Assembly (NCBI GenBank): GCA_024636505.1
Contig: JAGXGY010000053.1
Span: forward strand, 30,300 to 94,299
DNA length: 64,000 bases
Direction: 5' to 3'
Source: Methylobacter sp.
GTDB taxonomy: Bacteria > Pseudomonadota > Gammaproteobacteria > Methylococcales > Methylomonadaceae
Shown here piece by piece: positions 28,475-38,515 of the stretch. The first letter of the stretch is position 1. Each line of letters starts with the position of its first letter. Made by a program: the position numbers and the translations under genes. The notes under the pieces were generated by a model that was not told where the DNA came from, did not search any database, and saw only the letters and a program-made list of their open reading frames with translations.

Positions 28475-31400
28475 TGTCGGTCTCCTTGGCATTATCGTTT
28501 TTAAGTTGGGCTTTGACCGCTGAAACGCTGGTGGTTTCGTTCCAGGCCAGCTCAGACAGTTGTTTGTAATAATGATAGCGGTTTTTAACATCCTGCTGCG
28601 CCTGTTCCAAAAAACGCTCGGCGTCTTCGGGATGGGTTTGCCACAACATACTGAAGCGGGTTTCGGTTTTGACGAAATCGCGATAGGGGATGGACGGTTC
28701 CGCTGAATCCAGGTGCATCGGGTTCTTGCCCTGTTTTATTTTGCCGGGATCGAATCGGAACAAAGGCCAATGCCCGCTTTTCACCGCCAGATTTTGCTGC
28801 CGGTGATTATTAGACAAATCCACGCCGTGCGCGATGCAAGGTGCGTAAGCGATGATGATCGACGGACCGTCATGGGCTTCCGCCTCCAAAAACGCATTCA
28901 GGGTTTGAGTGTCCTTACCCGCATAAGCGACATGGGCGACATAGACATTGCTGTAATCCATCGCCAACAATGCCAAGTCTTTTTTAGCCGTCGCTTTGCC
29001 CCCGGCAGAGAATTTTGCCACTGCGCCTAACGGTGTGGCTTTGGAGGTTTGTCCGCCGGTATTGGAATAAACCTCGGTATCCAGAACCAGGATGTTGACA
29101 TTGCGCCCACTGGCCAAAACATGATCGACGCCGCCGAAACCAATATCGTAAGCCCAGCCGTCGCCGCCTATGATCCAGACGCTTTTTTTGCACAAACTGT
29201 CCGCTAGTTGAACCAAGGTTTGAGCCGCCGGTTCGGACAAGCTTTGCAACTGTTGTTTCAGGGCGACAACCCGTTCGCGCTGCTCGTATATCCCCGCTTC
29301 ATCGGACTGGTCGGCGTTCAGTATCGCATCGACCGATTCACTGCCTAAAGACTCGCTCAATGAGGCCAACAATTCTTTGGCGTATTGATGTTGTTTATCC
29401 AAAGCGATACGCATGCCCAGGCCGAATTCCGCATTGTCTTCGAACAAGGAATTACTCCATGCAGGCCCCCGACCTTCGGCGTTCTTAGCCCACGGCGTGG
29501 TTGGCAAATTGCCGCCGTAAATAGAGGAACAGCCGGTCGCATTGGCAACCACCATACGATCGCCGAACAACTGCGAGGCCAATTTTATATACGGCGTTTC
29601 GCCGCAGCCCACACAAGCGCCGGAAAATTCGAACAAGGGTTGCAACACCATCGAACCTTTAATGGTGTTGGTTTTTAAAAGCCTGCGATCGTATTCCGGG
29701 ATAGCCAAAAAGAAATCCCAATTGTCCCGCTCGGCTTCGCGCAGCGGCGGTTGCGGCTGCATATTGATGGCTTTGCGGCTGGCGTTGGATTTATCCCGTA
29801 TCGGGCAAACATCGACGCACAGCGTACAGCCGGTGCAATCTTCCGGCGCGACCTGATAGCTGATTTCCAACCCGGCCGGAAAATCCTTACCCAACATCGA
29901 CACATGTTTGAAGGTAGGCGGCGCATTGGCCAAAACCTCAGTCGGGAAAATTTTGCTGCGAATGACCGAGTGAGGACAAACCATCACGCATTTGCCGCAT
30001 TGGGTGCATAAATCGGTTTCCCAAACCGGGATTTCCAGCGCCAAATTGCGTTTTTCGTAAGCCGCCGTACCGGTTGGAAAGGTACCGTCGACCGGCATCA
30101 CACTGACCGGCAACGCATCGCCATGACCTGCAATAATTTCACCGGTTACCCGCTTGACAAAATCAGGCGCAGCATCGCTGATCCTGGATTGAATGTCGAA
30201 TTGACTGCTAACTGTCGTTGGTAAGGGAACTGTATGCAAACTGGCCAGGGTTTCATCGATGGCTTTGAAATTCAGCTCGACGATGCGCTGGCCTTTTTTA
30301 CCATAGGTTTTTTCGACTGCGTGTTTAATTTCGGTAATCGCCTGTTCTTGCGGCAACACGCCGGATATGGCGAAAAAACAGGTCTGCATAATCGTATTGA
30401 TGCGCTTGCCCATGCCGCTTTTTTCGGCGACAGCATAACCATCGATCACATAAAAGCGGATTTTTTTGGCTATCATCTGTTGCTGCATTTTTAAGGGTAA
30501 CGACGCCCAAACTTGTTCCGCAGAATCCGGCGAATTCAGCAAAAATACCGCTTTTTCCGCCGCATTGGCGAGCATGTCGTAACGTTCCAGGAAAATCGTC
30601 TGATGACAGCCGATAAAATTGGCATCGTTTTCGGCAATCAAATACGTGGAGCGTATCGGTTTAGGGCCGAAGCGCAAATGCGAGACGGTAATCGCACCGG
30701 ATTTTTTCGAGTCATAGACGAAATAACCCTGAGCGTATAAGTCGGTCGCTTCGCCGATAATCTTGATGGTATTTTTATTGGCGCTGACCGTGCCGTCGCT
30801 GCCTAAGCCGTAAAACATGGCCTGAAAAGTTTCGGCTTGTGCGTCGGTGCGATAACTTGCATCCCAGTCCAGACTGGTGTGGGTGACATCATCGTGGATG
30901 CCTATGGTGAAATTGTTTTTCGGTTGCGGCTGTTTCAATTCGTCATAAATCGCCTTGATCATGCCGGGCGTAAATTCCTTGGAAGACAGGCCGTAACGGC
31001 CGCCGACCACTTTCGGCAGCACCGCAAATCTAGCCGCGCCGCTGATAAAATCCTGAGCCAACGCAGTCAGCACGTCCTTATACAGCGGCTCTCCATCCGC
31101 GCCCGGCTCTTTAGTGCGATCCAGTACCGCAATTTTTCGACAAGTCGAAGGCAGCGCCGACAGCAGACTGGCTGGGTCGAAAGGCCGGAATAAACGCACT
31201 TTCAGCAAGCCCACCGATTCGCCCTGACGATTCAGATAGTTCAGCGTCTCCTCTACCGCCTCCGCACCCGATCCCATCATCACAATAACGCGTTCGGCGT
31301 CCGGCGAACCCAGATAATCAAACAGCCGATAAGCCCGTCCGGTCAGCTTGGCAAACCTATCCATTGCACCCTGTACGATCCCCGGCATCGCATGATAATA

Positions 31401-32105
31401 GGCATTGACCGATTCCCTGGCCTGAAAATACACATCGGGATTCTGGGCGGTGCCGCGCAGCACCGGCTTGTCCGGCGTCAAGCCTCGGCTCCGGTGCGCC
31501 CAAACCCAGTCGTCGTTAATCATGGCTCGCAAAACGGCTTCATCCAAGCTATTAATCTTGGCGACTTCATGCGAAGTTCTAAAACCGTCGAAAAAATGCA
31601 TTAGCGGAATGCGCCCTTCCAGCGTGGCGGCATGGGCGATCAGCGCAAAGTCCATGACTTCTTGCGGCGAGTTGGAACAGAGCATGCCGAAACCGGTCAT
31701 CCGCGCCGACATCACATCGCTATGGTCGCCGAAAATCGACAAGCCCTGACACGCCAGCGAACGGGCGGCGATATGAAACACCGTCGGCGTTAATTCACCG
31801 GCAATCTTGTACATATTCGGAATCATCAGCAGCAAGCCCTGGGAGGCGGTAAAGGTGGTCGCCATCGATCCGGCCTGCAATGTGCCGTGAATGGCGCCGG
31901 CAGCACCGGCCTCGCTTTGCATTTCGGTTACTTGCGGCACCGTCCCCCATAAATTGACCTGCCCGCGAGACGACCATTCGTCGGCCCATTCACCCATATT
32001 GGACGACGGCGTAATCGGGTAAATTGCAATGACTTCGTTGAGCTTATGCGCTACTGTCGCGGCCGCCTGATTTCCATCGATGGTAACTGTTTGCTGATTT
32101 TTCAT
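28467..32105 (-). CDS. nifJ: Pyruvate:ferredoxin (flavodoxin) oxidoreductase
   Basis: Converts pyruvate and CoA to acetyl-CoA and CO2 with reduction of ferredoxin or flavodoxin. The 1212-residue product is the single-chain form. Seen in order: pyrimidine-binding domain I (EVIAIYPITPSSNMGEWADE), domain II, the gamma-type domain, two 4Fe-4S clusters (CTQCGKCVMVCPHSVI and CTGCTLCVDVCPI near residues 690-760), and the TPP domain with GGDGWAYDIGFGG and the cluster Cys of CVGCGETPY. In methane oxidisers and diazotrophs this enzyme can supply reductant to nitrogenase or run fermentation at low oxygen; no nif genes are in the window. Confidence 0.95.
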   Translation of the reverse strand: MKNQQTVTIDGNQAAATVAHKLNEVIAIYPITPSSNMGEWADEWSSRGQVNLWGTVPQVTEMQSEAGAAGAIHGTLQAGSMATTFTASQGLLLMIPNMYKIAGELTPTVFHIAARSLACQGLSIFGDHSDVMSARMTGFGMLCSNSPQEVMDFALIAHAATLEGRIPLMHFFDGFRTSHEVAKINSLDEAVLRAMINDDWVWAHRSRGLTPDKPVLRGTAQNPDVYFQARESVNAYYHAMPGIVQGAMDRFAKLTGRAYRLFDYLGSPDAERVIVMMGSGAEAVEETLNYLNRQGESVGLLKVRLFRPFDPASLLSALPSTCRKIAVLDRTKEPGADGEPLYKDVLTALAQDFISGAARFAVLPKVVGGRYGLSSKEFTPGMIKAIYDELKQPQPKNNFTIGIHDDVTHTSLDWDASYRTDAQAETFQAMFYGLGSDGTVSANKNTIKIIGEATDLYAQGYFVYDSKKSGAITVSHLRFGPKPIRSTYLIAENDANFIGCHQTIFLERYDMLANAAEKAVFLLNSPDSAEQVWASLPLKMQQQMIAKKIRFYVIDGYAVAEKSGMGKRINTIMQTCFFAISGVLPQEQAITEIKHAVEKTYGKKGQRIVELNFKAIDETLASLHTVPLPTTVSSQFDIQSRISDAAPDFVKRVTGEIIAGHGDALPVSVMPVDGTFPTGTAAYEKRNLALEIPVWETDLCTQCGKCVMVCPHSVIRSKIFPTEVLANAPPTFKHVSMLGKDFPAGLEISYQVAPEDCTGCTLCVDVCPIRDKSNASRKAINMQPQPPLREAERDNWDFFLAIPEYDRRLLKTNTIKGSMVLQPLFEFSGACVGCGETPYIKLASQLFGDRMVVANATGCSSIYGGNLPTTPWAKNAEGRGPAWSNSLFEDNAEFGLGMRIALDKQHQYAKELLASLSESLGSESVDAILNADQSDEAGIYEQRERVVALKQQLQSLSEPAAQTLVQLADSLCKKSVWIIGGDGWAYDIGFGGVDHVLASGRNVNILVLDTEVYSNTGGQTSKATPLGAVAKFSAGGKATAKKDLALLAMDYSNVYVAHVAYAGKDTQTLNAFLEAEAHDGPSIIIAYAPCIAHGVDLSNNHRQQNLAVKSGHWPLFRFDPGKIKQGKNPMHLDSAEPSIPYRDFVKTETRFSMLWQTHPEDAERFLEQAQQDVKNRYHYYKQLSELAWNETTSVSAVKAQLKNDNAKETDNG

Positions 32106-32685
32106 GAGAAAACCCTATGATGAACAAAAAAATGTAACTGTCCTATTTTCTGCAAAATGGATTGTCATTCGGCATCCAATATTCCTTAGATTCAACGCCT
32201 ACGTGCAATCGATAATTAACGGCAAACGTTAGCTGATCTGGTTTCACGCTTTTTTTCAATCCGCCCCAAGATGAGCATCTATAATCAGCCAAGCCAGGAA
32301 CCAAGATACCAGATTGAGATATTAAATAAAGCCGGCTCAGACAGCGGAGTTGTCAAGCGTATCAGGATCAACAGTAGCCGGGAGCTGACGCGTAACCAAG
32401 AAGCCTAAAAAACAAGATGCGATCCGGCGCAGATTCTGAAAGGTCTGAAACCGTTCCATGATTATATAAAGACACCTCAGTAGAATCAACCTGGATGATA
32501 TTAGCTGGTGGATGGATTGATAATGGCTCAGCAGCCAAAAGTCTTGCTTGGGTTCGTTCGAATAAAAGGAAAAATAATTAAGGAGGATCTTATCAGCTCA
32601 TATTAAATAAGTTGATAAGATCGCCATCCGTCCATGGATCACGGGTACCTTCTGACTGAATCAGAGACACCTCAGATAAACAGCA
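32106..32685. other. Intergenic region with an inverted repeat; possible decayed coding remnant
   Basis: About 580 bases with no intact gene. GATCTTATCA at 32586-32595 pairs with TGATAAGATC at 32613-32622 (10 bp stem, 17-base loop). The word AGACACCTCAG occurs twice (about 32470 and 32663). The tract 32380-32560 looks like broken coding sequence on the plus strand, but I cannot name it. Confidence 0.4.
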
Positions 32686-33402
32686 TCATTCACCGATCGA
32701 TGCTTTTATGTGAGTGATTGCTTGATTAACATGCTCTGTCGCAACATCAGCATGATCCATATCGCCGTGTTTTATGGCTTCATTAAGATGCGTCACAGCT
32801 TCGGTCATGTGTGCTTTGGCTTCCCCATTCAGTGCTTGTTCAGCGGCCTGTGCATGCTCAAGAGCCACTTTCGCATGCTCGGTCAACACACTGGCATGAC
32901 CCGCTTTACCGTGGGTAGCAGCAACTGTTGCGTGCTCCAGTGCCTGAGCCGAATGATCTCCTGTGGATGTTTCAGCAGCTTTTATGTGAGTGATTGCTTG
33001 ATTAACATGTTCTGTCGCAACATCAGCATGATCCATATCACCGTGCTTTATGGCTTCATTAAGGTGCGTAATTGCTTCAGTCATGTGTGCTTTGGCTTTA
33101 CCTTTCAGCACTTGTTCAGCGGCCTGTGCATGCTGAAGAGCCACTTTCGCATGCTCGGTCAAAACACTGGCATGACCCGCTTTACCGTGCGTAGCGGCAA
33201 CATTTGCATGCTCCAGCGCCTGAGCCGAATGAGTTTCATTGGTTTTTTTAGGCGTTGCTTCGGTTGCTTCAATTGCTTTTTCTCCTGCAGCGGCTGAACC
33301 TTTATAAGGGATGTATTTAGCCGCTACTGTTCCTGCGAACAGCGTCGCAACGGCCAGCAATGTAACCGATAAAATATTTTTGTACAGATTAGTTCTGATC
33401 AT
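32686..33402 (-). CDS. Secreted His-rich SmbP-like metal-binding protein with a duplicated domain
   Basis: Product of 238 residues with a signal peptide (ILSVTLLAVATLFAGTVAA). The mature part resembles SmbP, the small periplasmic metal-binding protein of Nitrosomonas: helical, with His every few residues (EHAKVALQHAQAAEQ, THLNEAIKHGDMDHAD). Here the domain is present twice, residues 58-142 and 150-234, with an exact period of 92 residues and nearly identical wording. SmbP binds Cu(II) and other divalent metals with modest affinity, so a periplasmic metal buffer is the likely role. RBS GAGGAAATTGCC precedes the ATG. Confidence 0.82.
   Translation of the reverse strand: MIRTNLYKNILSVTLLAVATLFAGTVAAKYIPYKGSAAAGEKAIEATEATPKKTNETHSAQALEHANVAATHGKAGHASVLTEHAKVALQHAQAAEQVLKGKAKAHMTEAITHLNEAIKHGDMDHADVATEHVNQAITHIKAAETSTGDHSAQALEHATVAATHGKAGHASVLTEHAKVALEHAQAAEQALNGEAKAHMTEAVTHLNEAIKHGDMDHADVATEHVNQAITHIKASIGE
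32701..33231 (-). repeat. Tandem duplication, 276 bp period
   Basis: Copies at 32977-33231 and 32701-32955 encode the two SmbP-like domains. DNA identity is visibly high, which implies a recent duplication or gene conversion. Confidence 0.88.
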
Positions 33403-34021
33403 GGCAATTTCCTCTGTTTTTCTTAAATAATTAAGTAAGTAAAGAGTTAGTTATTTTACGGGCATCTATCGAGCTACCTTATTAACTATTCGTGACTAAT
33501 AAAACACTACCAATCGATTACCCGCCTATAGAATGTAACAGCAAAAGAACCGTATATCTAGCCTTTTCATCCACTAGCAGCATGCATTAGCCAGGACATA
33601 GGTGGGTAAATAATGGAATAATTGGGGGCGGATTAAATTTCGTTGGGACTGATTTGGCAAAGCCTATACTGAGTGTTGATTCCAGGGAATGTCATTTGTT
33701 TTTACCATGAAGAGCATGAAGGGCTTGAAGAATTTACTGCATTGACTGGCTGCGTTTTCTATAGAGATGATTTTATAAAACAAAACTTTGTGGTTCTTGC
33801 TTTAATCGCTTTACAGTAAAGTTGCTTAGAAATCCTTATCCGGCACATCGCCAAATCCTCTTTTCTTCACTATTTTCATGTCCTTCATGGTCATAAAAAC
33901 AAGTTATAAACTGGATAATAGACATTGTTACGCATCAGCGCCCCCTATACTGATTGGCAAGGAGGCTATATCCTATAGCCTTGTTATAGCAATCCTCTTT
34001 AGTAAAACAGCACAGGCGCAG
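33403..34021. other. Intergenic region with short dispersed repeats
   Basis: About 620 bases between divergent genes. It holds two copies of the short repeat also seen at 17091: inverted at 33704-33729 and direct at 33876-33893. An open frame reaching back to 33878 runs through the second repeat and is not taken as coding. Promoters for both flanking genes must lie here but none is clear. Confidence 0.5.
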
Positions 34022-34963
34022 ATGAAAAAAATACTGGTAACGGGTGCAAACGGGCAAGTCGGCGCGGAATTAACGATAGCCTTGCGCAATAACTATGGCG
34101 CCGAAAATGTATTTGCTGCCGATAAAAGACCCGTCTTGAACGAACCAACGTCATCGGGGCCTTTTTGCCGTCTGGATGTGCGCGATGCATCGGCAATCAA
34201 TCAAGTCGTAGAAGTCAATAACATTGATACCATTTTTCATCTCGCCGCATTGCTTTCTGTTGTTGCGGAACAAAAGCCACAGCAGGCCTGGGACGTCAAT
34301 ATGAACGGTTTGCTCAATGTATTGGAGACTTGCAGAGTACACCGATGTGCGCTATTCGTCCCCAGCTCCATAGCGGCCTTTGGCACAGAAACCCCGTCTA
34401 TGAATACGCCGCAGGACACTATTCAGCGACCATCGACCATTTACGGTATTACCAAAGTTTCAGGCGAGCTGCTTTGTGATTATTATCATCATCGCTTTGG
34501 CGTCGACGCACGCGGCTTAAGGTATCCGGGTCTGATTTCCAGTAAAATCCTGCCGGGCGGCGGCACGACGGATTATGCTGTGGATATTTTTTATGCGGCA
34601 CTAAAATCACAGCATTACGATTGTTTTCTTCGGGCCGATACGCAACTGGATATGATGTACATGCCCGACGCTATTGATGCCGCTATTAACTTGATGACAG
34701 CGGACAGCAAGCAGCTAAGGCACAGAAACGCGTTTAATGTGACGGCCATGAGCTTTACCCCGCAGCAGTTAGCGGCAGAAATACAAAAACATATGCCTGG
34801 GTTCACTATCGCTTACAACGTCGATCCATTACGACAGGCGATTGCCGATTCCTGGCCCAGACACATGAACGATAGCGCCGCCAAAGCCGAGTGGGGCTGG
34901 CAGGCTCAGTTCGGTTTGTCGTCAATGGTCACAGATATGCTCAAGAAAATCACGCTCACTTAG
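34022..34963 (+). CDS. L-threonine 3-dehydrogenase, SDR/epimerase type
   Basis: Oxidises L-threonine to 2-amino-3-ketobutyrate with NAD+. The 313-residue product starts with the Rossmann motif KKILVTGANGQVGAEL (G-x-x-G-x-x-G) and has the SDR catalytic Y-x3-K in STIYGITKVSGELL. The wording LRYPGLIS and GGGTTDYAVDIFYAAL is typical of the short-chain TDH group, not the zinc alcohol-dehydrogenase type of E. coli. The ATG at 34022 is chosen because the Rossmann strand starts there. The next gene, 19 bases on, encodes the enzyme that uses its product. Confidence 0.9.
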   Translation: MKKILVTGANGQVGAELTIALRNNYGAENVFAADKRPVLNEPTSSGPFCRLDVRDASAINQVVEVNNIDTIFHLAALLSVVAEQKPQQAWDVNMNGLLNVLETCRVHRCALFVPSSIAAFGTETPSMNTPQDTIQRPSTIYGITKVSGELLCDYYHHRFGVDARGLRYPGLISSKILPGGGTTDYAVDIFYAALKSQHYDCFLRADTQLDMMYMPDAIDAAINLMTADSKQLRHRNAFNVTAMSFTPQQLAAEIQKHMPGFTIAYNVDPLRQAIADSWPRHMNDSAAKAEWGWQAQFGLSSMVTDMLKKITLT

Positions 34964-34982
34964 CTAAATAACCGGAGGCATT

Positions 34983-36203
34983 ATGTCACTGAATAAATTA
35001 GAACCACTGCTCATCGAAAAGTTAAGCGAATTACAAAAGCAAGGTCTATGCAAGGGTAATGAGAAGGTCATTACCGGCATGAAAGCTGCCGCTGATGGTT
35101 TTGGTATCCGCTATTTTCTTGAAGGCTACGAGGATAGGGCTTTCTTGCGGATGAATTCGAATTCCTACCTGGGGCTCGCCGTGCATCCATTGGTTATCAA
35201 AGCGGAAGCTGCGGCCGCTGAAAAATTCGGCACAGGTCCCGGAGCGGTTCGTTTTATCAGCGGCACTTACCGGCCGCATATTGAACTGGAACAAAAACTG
35301 GCAAAATTTCATGGTCGTGAATCGGCGATGCTGTTCAGTTCGGCTTATACGACGATGCTGGGAGTCCTGCCTCAGTTTATTACTGCCGATACCTTAGTCA
35401 TCAGCGACGCACTGAATCATAACTGCATTATCAATGCGATACGCTTGTCCCATCCTGCCGGCAAAGAAATTTATACGCATGCAGATATCGATGCCCTGGA
35501 CAATATTCTTGAAGCTTACAAAGGCCGGGCCAAGCGCGTTTGTCTGGTTACTGACGGAATTTTCAGCATGCGCGGTGATTACGCCCATCTCGATAAAATA
35601 AGCGCTTGCTGCAAACGGCATGAACAGGCGTATGAACAAGGCATTATCAGTATTGTTGATGATTCACATGGCGTTGGCGCGTTTGGCCGGACCGGACGAG
35701 GTACAGAAGAATATACCCAGGGTAAGGCAGATATTTTAATTGCTACGCTCGGTAAAGCCTTTGGGGTGAATGGCGGCTATGTGGTTTCCAGTTCGACGGT
35801 GATAGCTTATTTACGGGAAACCTCACCGTTTTATATTTATTCAAATCCAATTACGCCGGCTGAAGCGCTCGCGGCAAGCGTGGCTTTAGATATTGTAAGC
35901 AGTCCTGAAGGCTTGTATCTGCTGGAAAAACTGCGGGTATTTAGCATCCGGCTTAGATCAGGACTTGAACAACTGGGTTTTGAAACGCTACAGGGAGAGC
36001 ATCCTATCGTACCGATCCTAACCAGAGATACGGAAAAAACATCGGCGTTGGTGGCGCATTTATTGACACATAATATTCTGGTTACCGGCCTGAATTACCC
36101 GGTTGTTCCTCAAGGCGAACAGGAAATCAGATTACAGGTTTGCGCAGAGCATACCGAAAAAGACATAGACTGTTTATTGGCCAAGCTGGCTGATTTCGAC
36201 TGA
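34983..36203 (+). CDS. 2-amino-3-ketobutyrate CoA ligase (glycine C-acetyltransferase)-like
   Basis: PLP enzyme of the alpha-oxoamine synthase family; KBL splits 2-amino-3-ketobutyrate with CoA to glycine and acetyl-CoA. The 406-residue product shows NSNSYLGLAVHP, GAVRFISGTYRPHIELE, VDDSHGVGAFGRTGRG (the Asp that contacts the PLP nitrogen) and Schiff-base lysine K258 in ATLGKAFGVNGGYV. RBS CCGGAGG precedes the ATG. Pairing with the TDH gene makes KBL the best reading; other members of the family (AONS, ALAS) fit the context less well. Confidence 0.88.
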   Translation: MSLNKLEPLLIEKLSELQKQGLCKGNEKVITGMKAAADGFGIRYFLEGYEDRAFLRMNSNSYLGLAVHPLVIKAEAAAAEKFGTGPGAVRFISGTYRPHIELEQKLAKFHGRESAMLFSSAYTTMLGVLPQFITADTLVISDALNHNCIINAIRLSHPAGKEIYTHADIDALDNILEAYKGRAKRVCLVTDGIFSMRGDYAHLDKISACCKRHEQAYEQGIISIVDDSHGVGAFGRTGRGTEEYTQGKADILIATLGKAFGVNGGYVVSSSTVIAYLRETSPFYIYSNPITPAEALAASVALDIVSSPEGLYLLEKLRVFSIRLRSGLEQLGFETLQGEHPIVPILTRDTEKTSALVAHLLTHNILVTGLNYPVVPQGEQEIRLQVCAEHTEKDIDCLLAKLADFD

Positions 36204-36487
36204 TTGTTCCGACAGAGGCGTTTACCGGAATGCGCAAAAATCCCCTTTCTTTCAGGGTATAGCTTAAAAGCACGGACTAAAAAGAAAAGCCCTTGAAAAA
36301 GCGGCTCTACATCATTTTATGCTCATTTTTTATAGCTGAATATCTTCCGGAAAATATCCGGCCGGGAGAAATTTAGGTTGCATTGGCCCAACGGCTTCGC
36401 TAGGGTATCCGGACTGCAGGATGATTCCCCAAGAATCGGAAAGTAAAAAATTAACCGTTAATAGCACAATAATAGCTTTACAGAGTG

Positions 36488-37417
36488 ATGAAAAAAAACA
36501 CAGTAACTGATATCAACCTTGAGCGCCGTCGATATATGATGCTGCTAGCATCATTGCCCTTATTTACTGTCGGTACGTTTACATCCGATAGTGTTTTAGC
36601 CGCATCACAGCACGATGATCTTCAACAAAGAATTAATCATTACATCAGTAGTCTGCGTAGGCGCGGCATCATTCAAGCCGATGAAAAAACCGCTTGGTCG
36701 ATCTACGATTTCCGAAAAAAGGAAAAACGGGTTGCTATCAATGAAAACAGCGCCTATCAATGTGCGAGCATGATCAAACCTTTTATTGCATTGGCGTATT
36801 TTTACCAATGTAAATACAATCATAAAGACTATTACTACCCCGATAGCGTACAAAGAAAAATGGAAGCGATGATCCGTCACAGCGATAATCACGCAACTAA
36901 TTTTTTCATTCGCTTATTAAGCAAAAAATCTCAACAGCAACGGCCTATGGAAGTCGAAAAAATCCTCAAGCGGCATGCGCCGGGGATTTTTCAACACACC
37001 CAAATCAGGGAATATATTCCCCATAATGGCAGAACCTATCGCAATAAAGCCTCCGCCAGAGACTATAGTCGATTTCTTTATGCGCTGTGGCACAACGCAT
37101 TGCCTTATTCCCACGAACTCAAAAGACTGATGGGCCTGCATAATTCAGATCGTATTTCGGTCGGTGTGAACATCGTGCCGTCAATCACCAAGGTTTACGA
37201 CAAAACCGGCACAACAGCCCGTTTATGCGGCGACATGGGGATTATAGAAGCCATAGGCAGGGACGGTCATACCTATCCCTACACCTTTATCGGAATTATT
37301 GAAAAACAACATCGCGCCAAAAATTACGGTCAGTGGGCAAGAAGTCGCAGTAACGTCATTCGCACGGTATCCGGCATGGTTTATGCCGACATGAAACAAC
37401 GTCATCCTTTGATCTGA
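36488..37417 (+). CDS. Exported serine hydrolase with class A beta-lactamase fold
   Basis: Product of 309 residues. The N-terminus carries paired arginines before a hydrophobic stretch (ERRRYMMLLASLPLF), suggestive of Tat or Sec export. Motifs of the penicillin-recognising fold are present: S-x-x-K in CASMIKPFIALAYF, SDN in IRHSDNHATNFFI and KTG in YDKTGTTARLCGDMG. The omega-loop Glu of true class A enzymes (E-x-x-x-N) is not obvious; REYIPHNG and RNKASARDY occupy the region. Resistance activity is therefore doubtful, and a cell-wall or ester hydrolase is possible. It converges on the next gene with no gap between the stop codons. Confidence 0.8.
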   Translation: MKKNTVTDINLERRRYMMLLASLPLFTVGTFTSDSVLAASQHDDLQQRINHYISSLRRRGIIQADEKTAWSIYDFRKKEKRVAINENSAYQCASMIKPFIALAYFYQCKYNHKDYYYPDSVQRKMEAMIRHSDNHATNFFIRLLSKKSQQQRPMEVEKILKRHAPGIFQHTQIREYIPHNGRTYRNKASARDYSRFLYALWHNALPYSHELKRLMGLHNSDRISVGVNIVPSITKVYDKTGTTARLCGDMGIIEAIGRDGHTYPYTFIGIIEKQHRAKNYGQWARSRSNVIRTVSGMVYADMKQRHPLI

Positions 37418-38515
37418 TCAATCGCCATCGAGTAAATTACCCAAACCGCCCAGAATGGAACCTTCGCCTTGATGCTTGCCGCCGCCTTGCGGTGCGGCTG
37501 AAAGCATTCTGCCCGCCAGACGCGAGAACGGCAGACTTTGCAACCAAACGGTGCCGGGACCAGTTAATTTGGCAAAAAACAAGCCCTCGCCGCCAAACAG
37601 CATGGTTTTAATGCCGCCGGCCTGTTGAATGTCAAAATCGACGCTACCGGTCATCGCTGCCAGACAGCCGGTATCGACATGCAGCGTTTCACCGGCGGCA
37701 AGTTCTATTTTTTGCAGACAGCCGCCGGCATGAACGAATACCCAGCCATCGCCTTCCAGTTTTTGCATGATATAACCTTCACCGCCAAACAGGCCGGTTA
37801 AAATACGGCGTTGAAAGTGAATACCAATCTGTACGCCTTTGGCTGCCGCCAAAAAACTGTCTTTTTGACAAATCAGCTTCCGGTCGTAGTCTTTCAAATT
37901 TAAGGCCAGAATAGTTCCCGGAAAAGGTGCGGCAAACGCCACCTTACCTTTGCGTTGAGCGCTTTGCGTAAAGACGGTAATAAACAGGCTTTCGTTGGTC
38001 AGCAGGCGCTTACCGGCTCCCAGCAACAGCCCCATAATGCCGGCTTGTTGAGCGGTTGAGCCGTCACCGAAAACAGTTTCCATTTTCACACCGGCGCTTT
38101 TGTACATCATCGCCCCCGCTTCTGCGATTGCGCTCTCTTCCGGATCCAGTTCGATTTCCACAAACTGCATTTCATGGCCGTAGATTTTATAATCGATACC
38201 CGCCGTGAACGCTTGTTGACCAAAACCACTAGAAGACTGGGCATCGATAACGGCAGATTGTTGATCAACCGGCTGGGCGACTGCGGGCAATACCGTCGGT
38301 TTGGGCGACATCATATAAGCGGGTGCCGGTGGAAAAGGCGTGATACCGTCTTTCTTCATCGGTCTGATTTCAGCTGCCTGATGGACCGGAATCCAATCAG
38401 AAAAACGCTGACACCAGCAATAAGCGCCCTGGTGTTCGCGGGCAAACGTTTTGGCATAATCGAGCGTATAGGGGCCGCTGGTTGTATTTTCAAAAGAAAA
38501 AAACCATTCATTCAT
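37418..38515 (-). CDS. GYF_2 plus AIM24 (TIGR00266) family protein
   Basis: Product of 365 residues from the ATG at 38515, with AAGGAAA upstream. Residues 3-50 are a GYF_2 (DUF4339-type) domain (EWFFSFENTTSGPYTLDYAK, CWCQRFSDWIPV). After a proline-rich linker, residues about 110-340 form the AIM24 beta-prism region, with FVEIELDPEESAIAEAGAMM and repeated GGEG turns (LFGGEGYIMQKLEG, LFGGEGLFFAKLTG). Bacterial AIM24 proteins lack an established biochemical role. It is monocistronic here. Confidence 0.88.
   Translation of the reverse strand: MNEWFFSFENTTSGPYTLDYAKTFAREHQGAYCWCQRFSDWIPVHQAAEIRPMKKDGITPFPPAPAYMMSPKPTVLPAVAQPVDQQSAVIDAQSSSGFGQQAFTAGIDYKIYGHEMQFVEIELDPEESAIAEAGAMMYKSAGVKMETVFGDGSTAQQAGIMGLLLGAGKRLLTNESLFITVFTQSAQRKGKVAFAAPFPGTILALNLKDYDRKLICQKDSFLAAAKGVQIGIHFQRRILTGLFGGEGYIMQKLEGDGWVFVHAGGCLQKIELAAGETLHVDTGCLAAMTGSVDFDIQQAGGIKTMLFGGEGLFFAKLTGPGTVWLQSLPFSRLAGRMLSAAPQGGGKHQGEGSILGGLGNLLDGD

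Noticed and set aside
33878..34021. N-terminal extension of the threonine dehydrogenase
   Set aside because: It passes through a short dispersed repeat, and the Rossmann motif starts right after ATG 34022.
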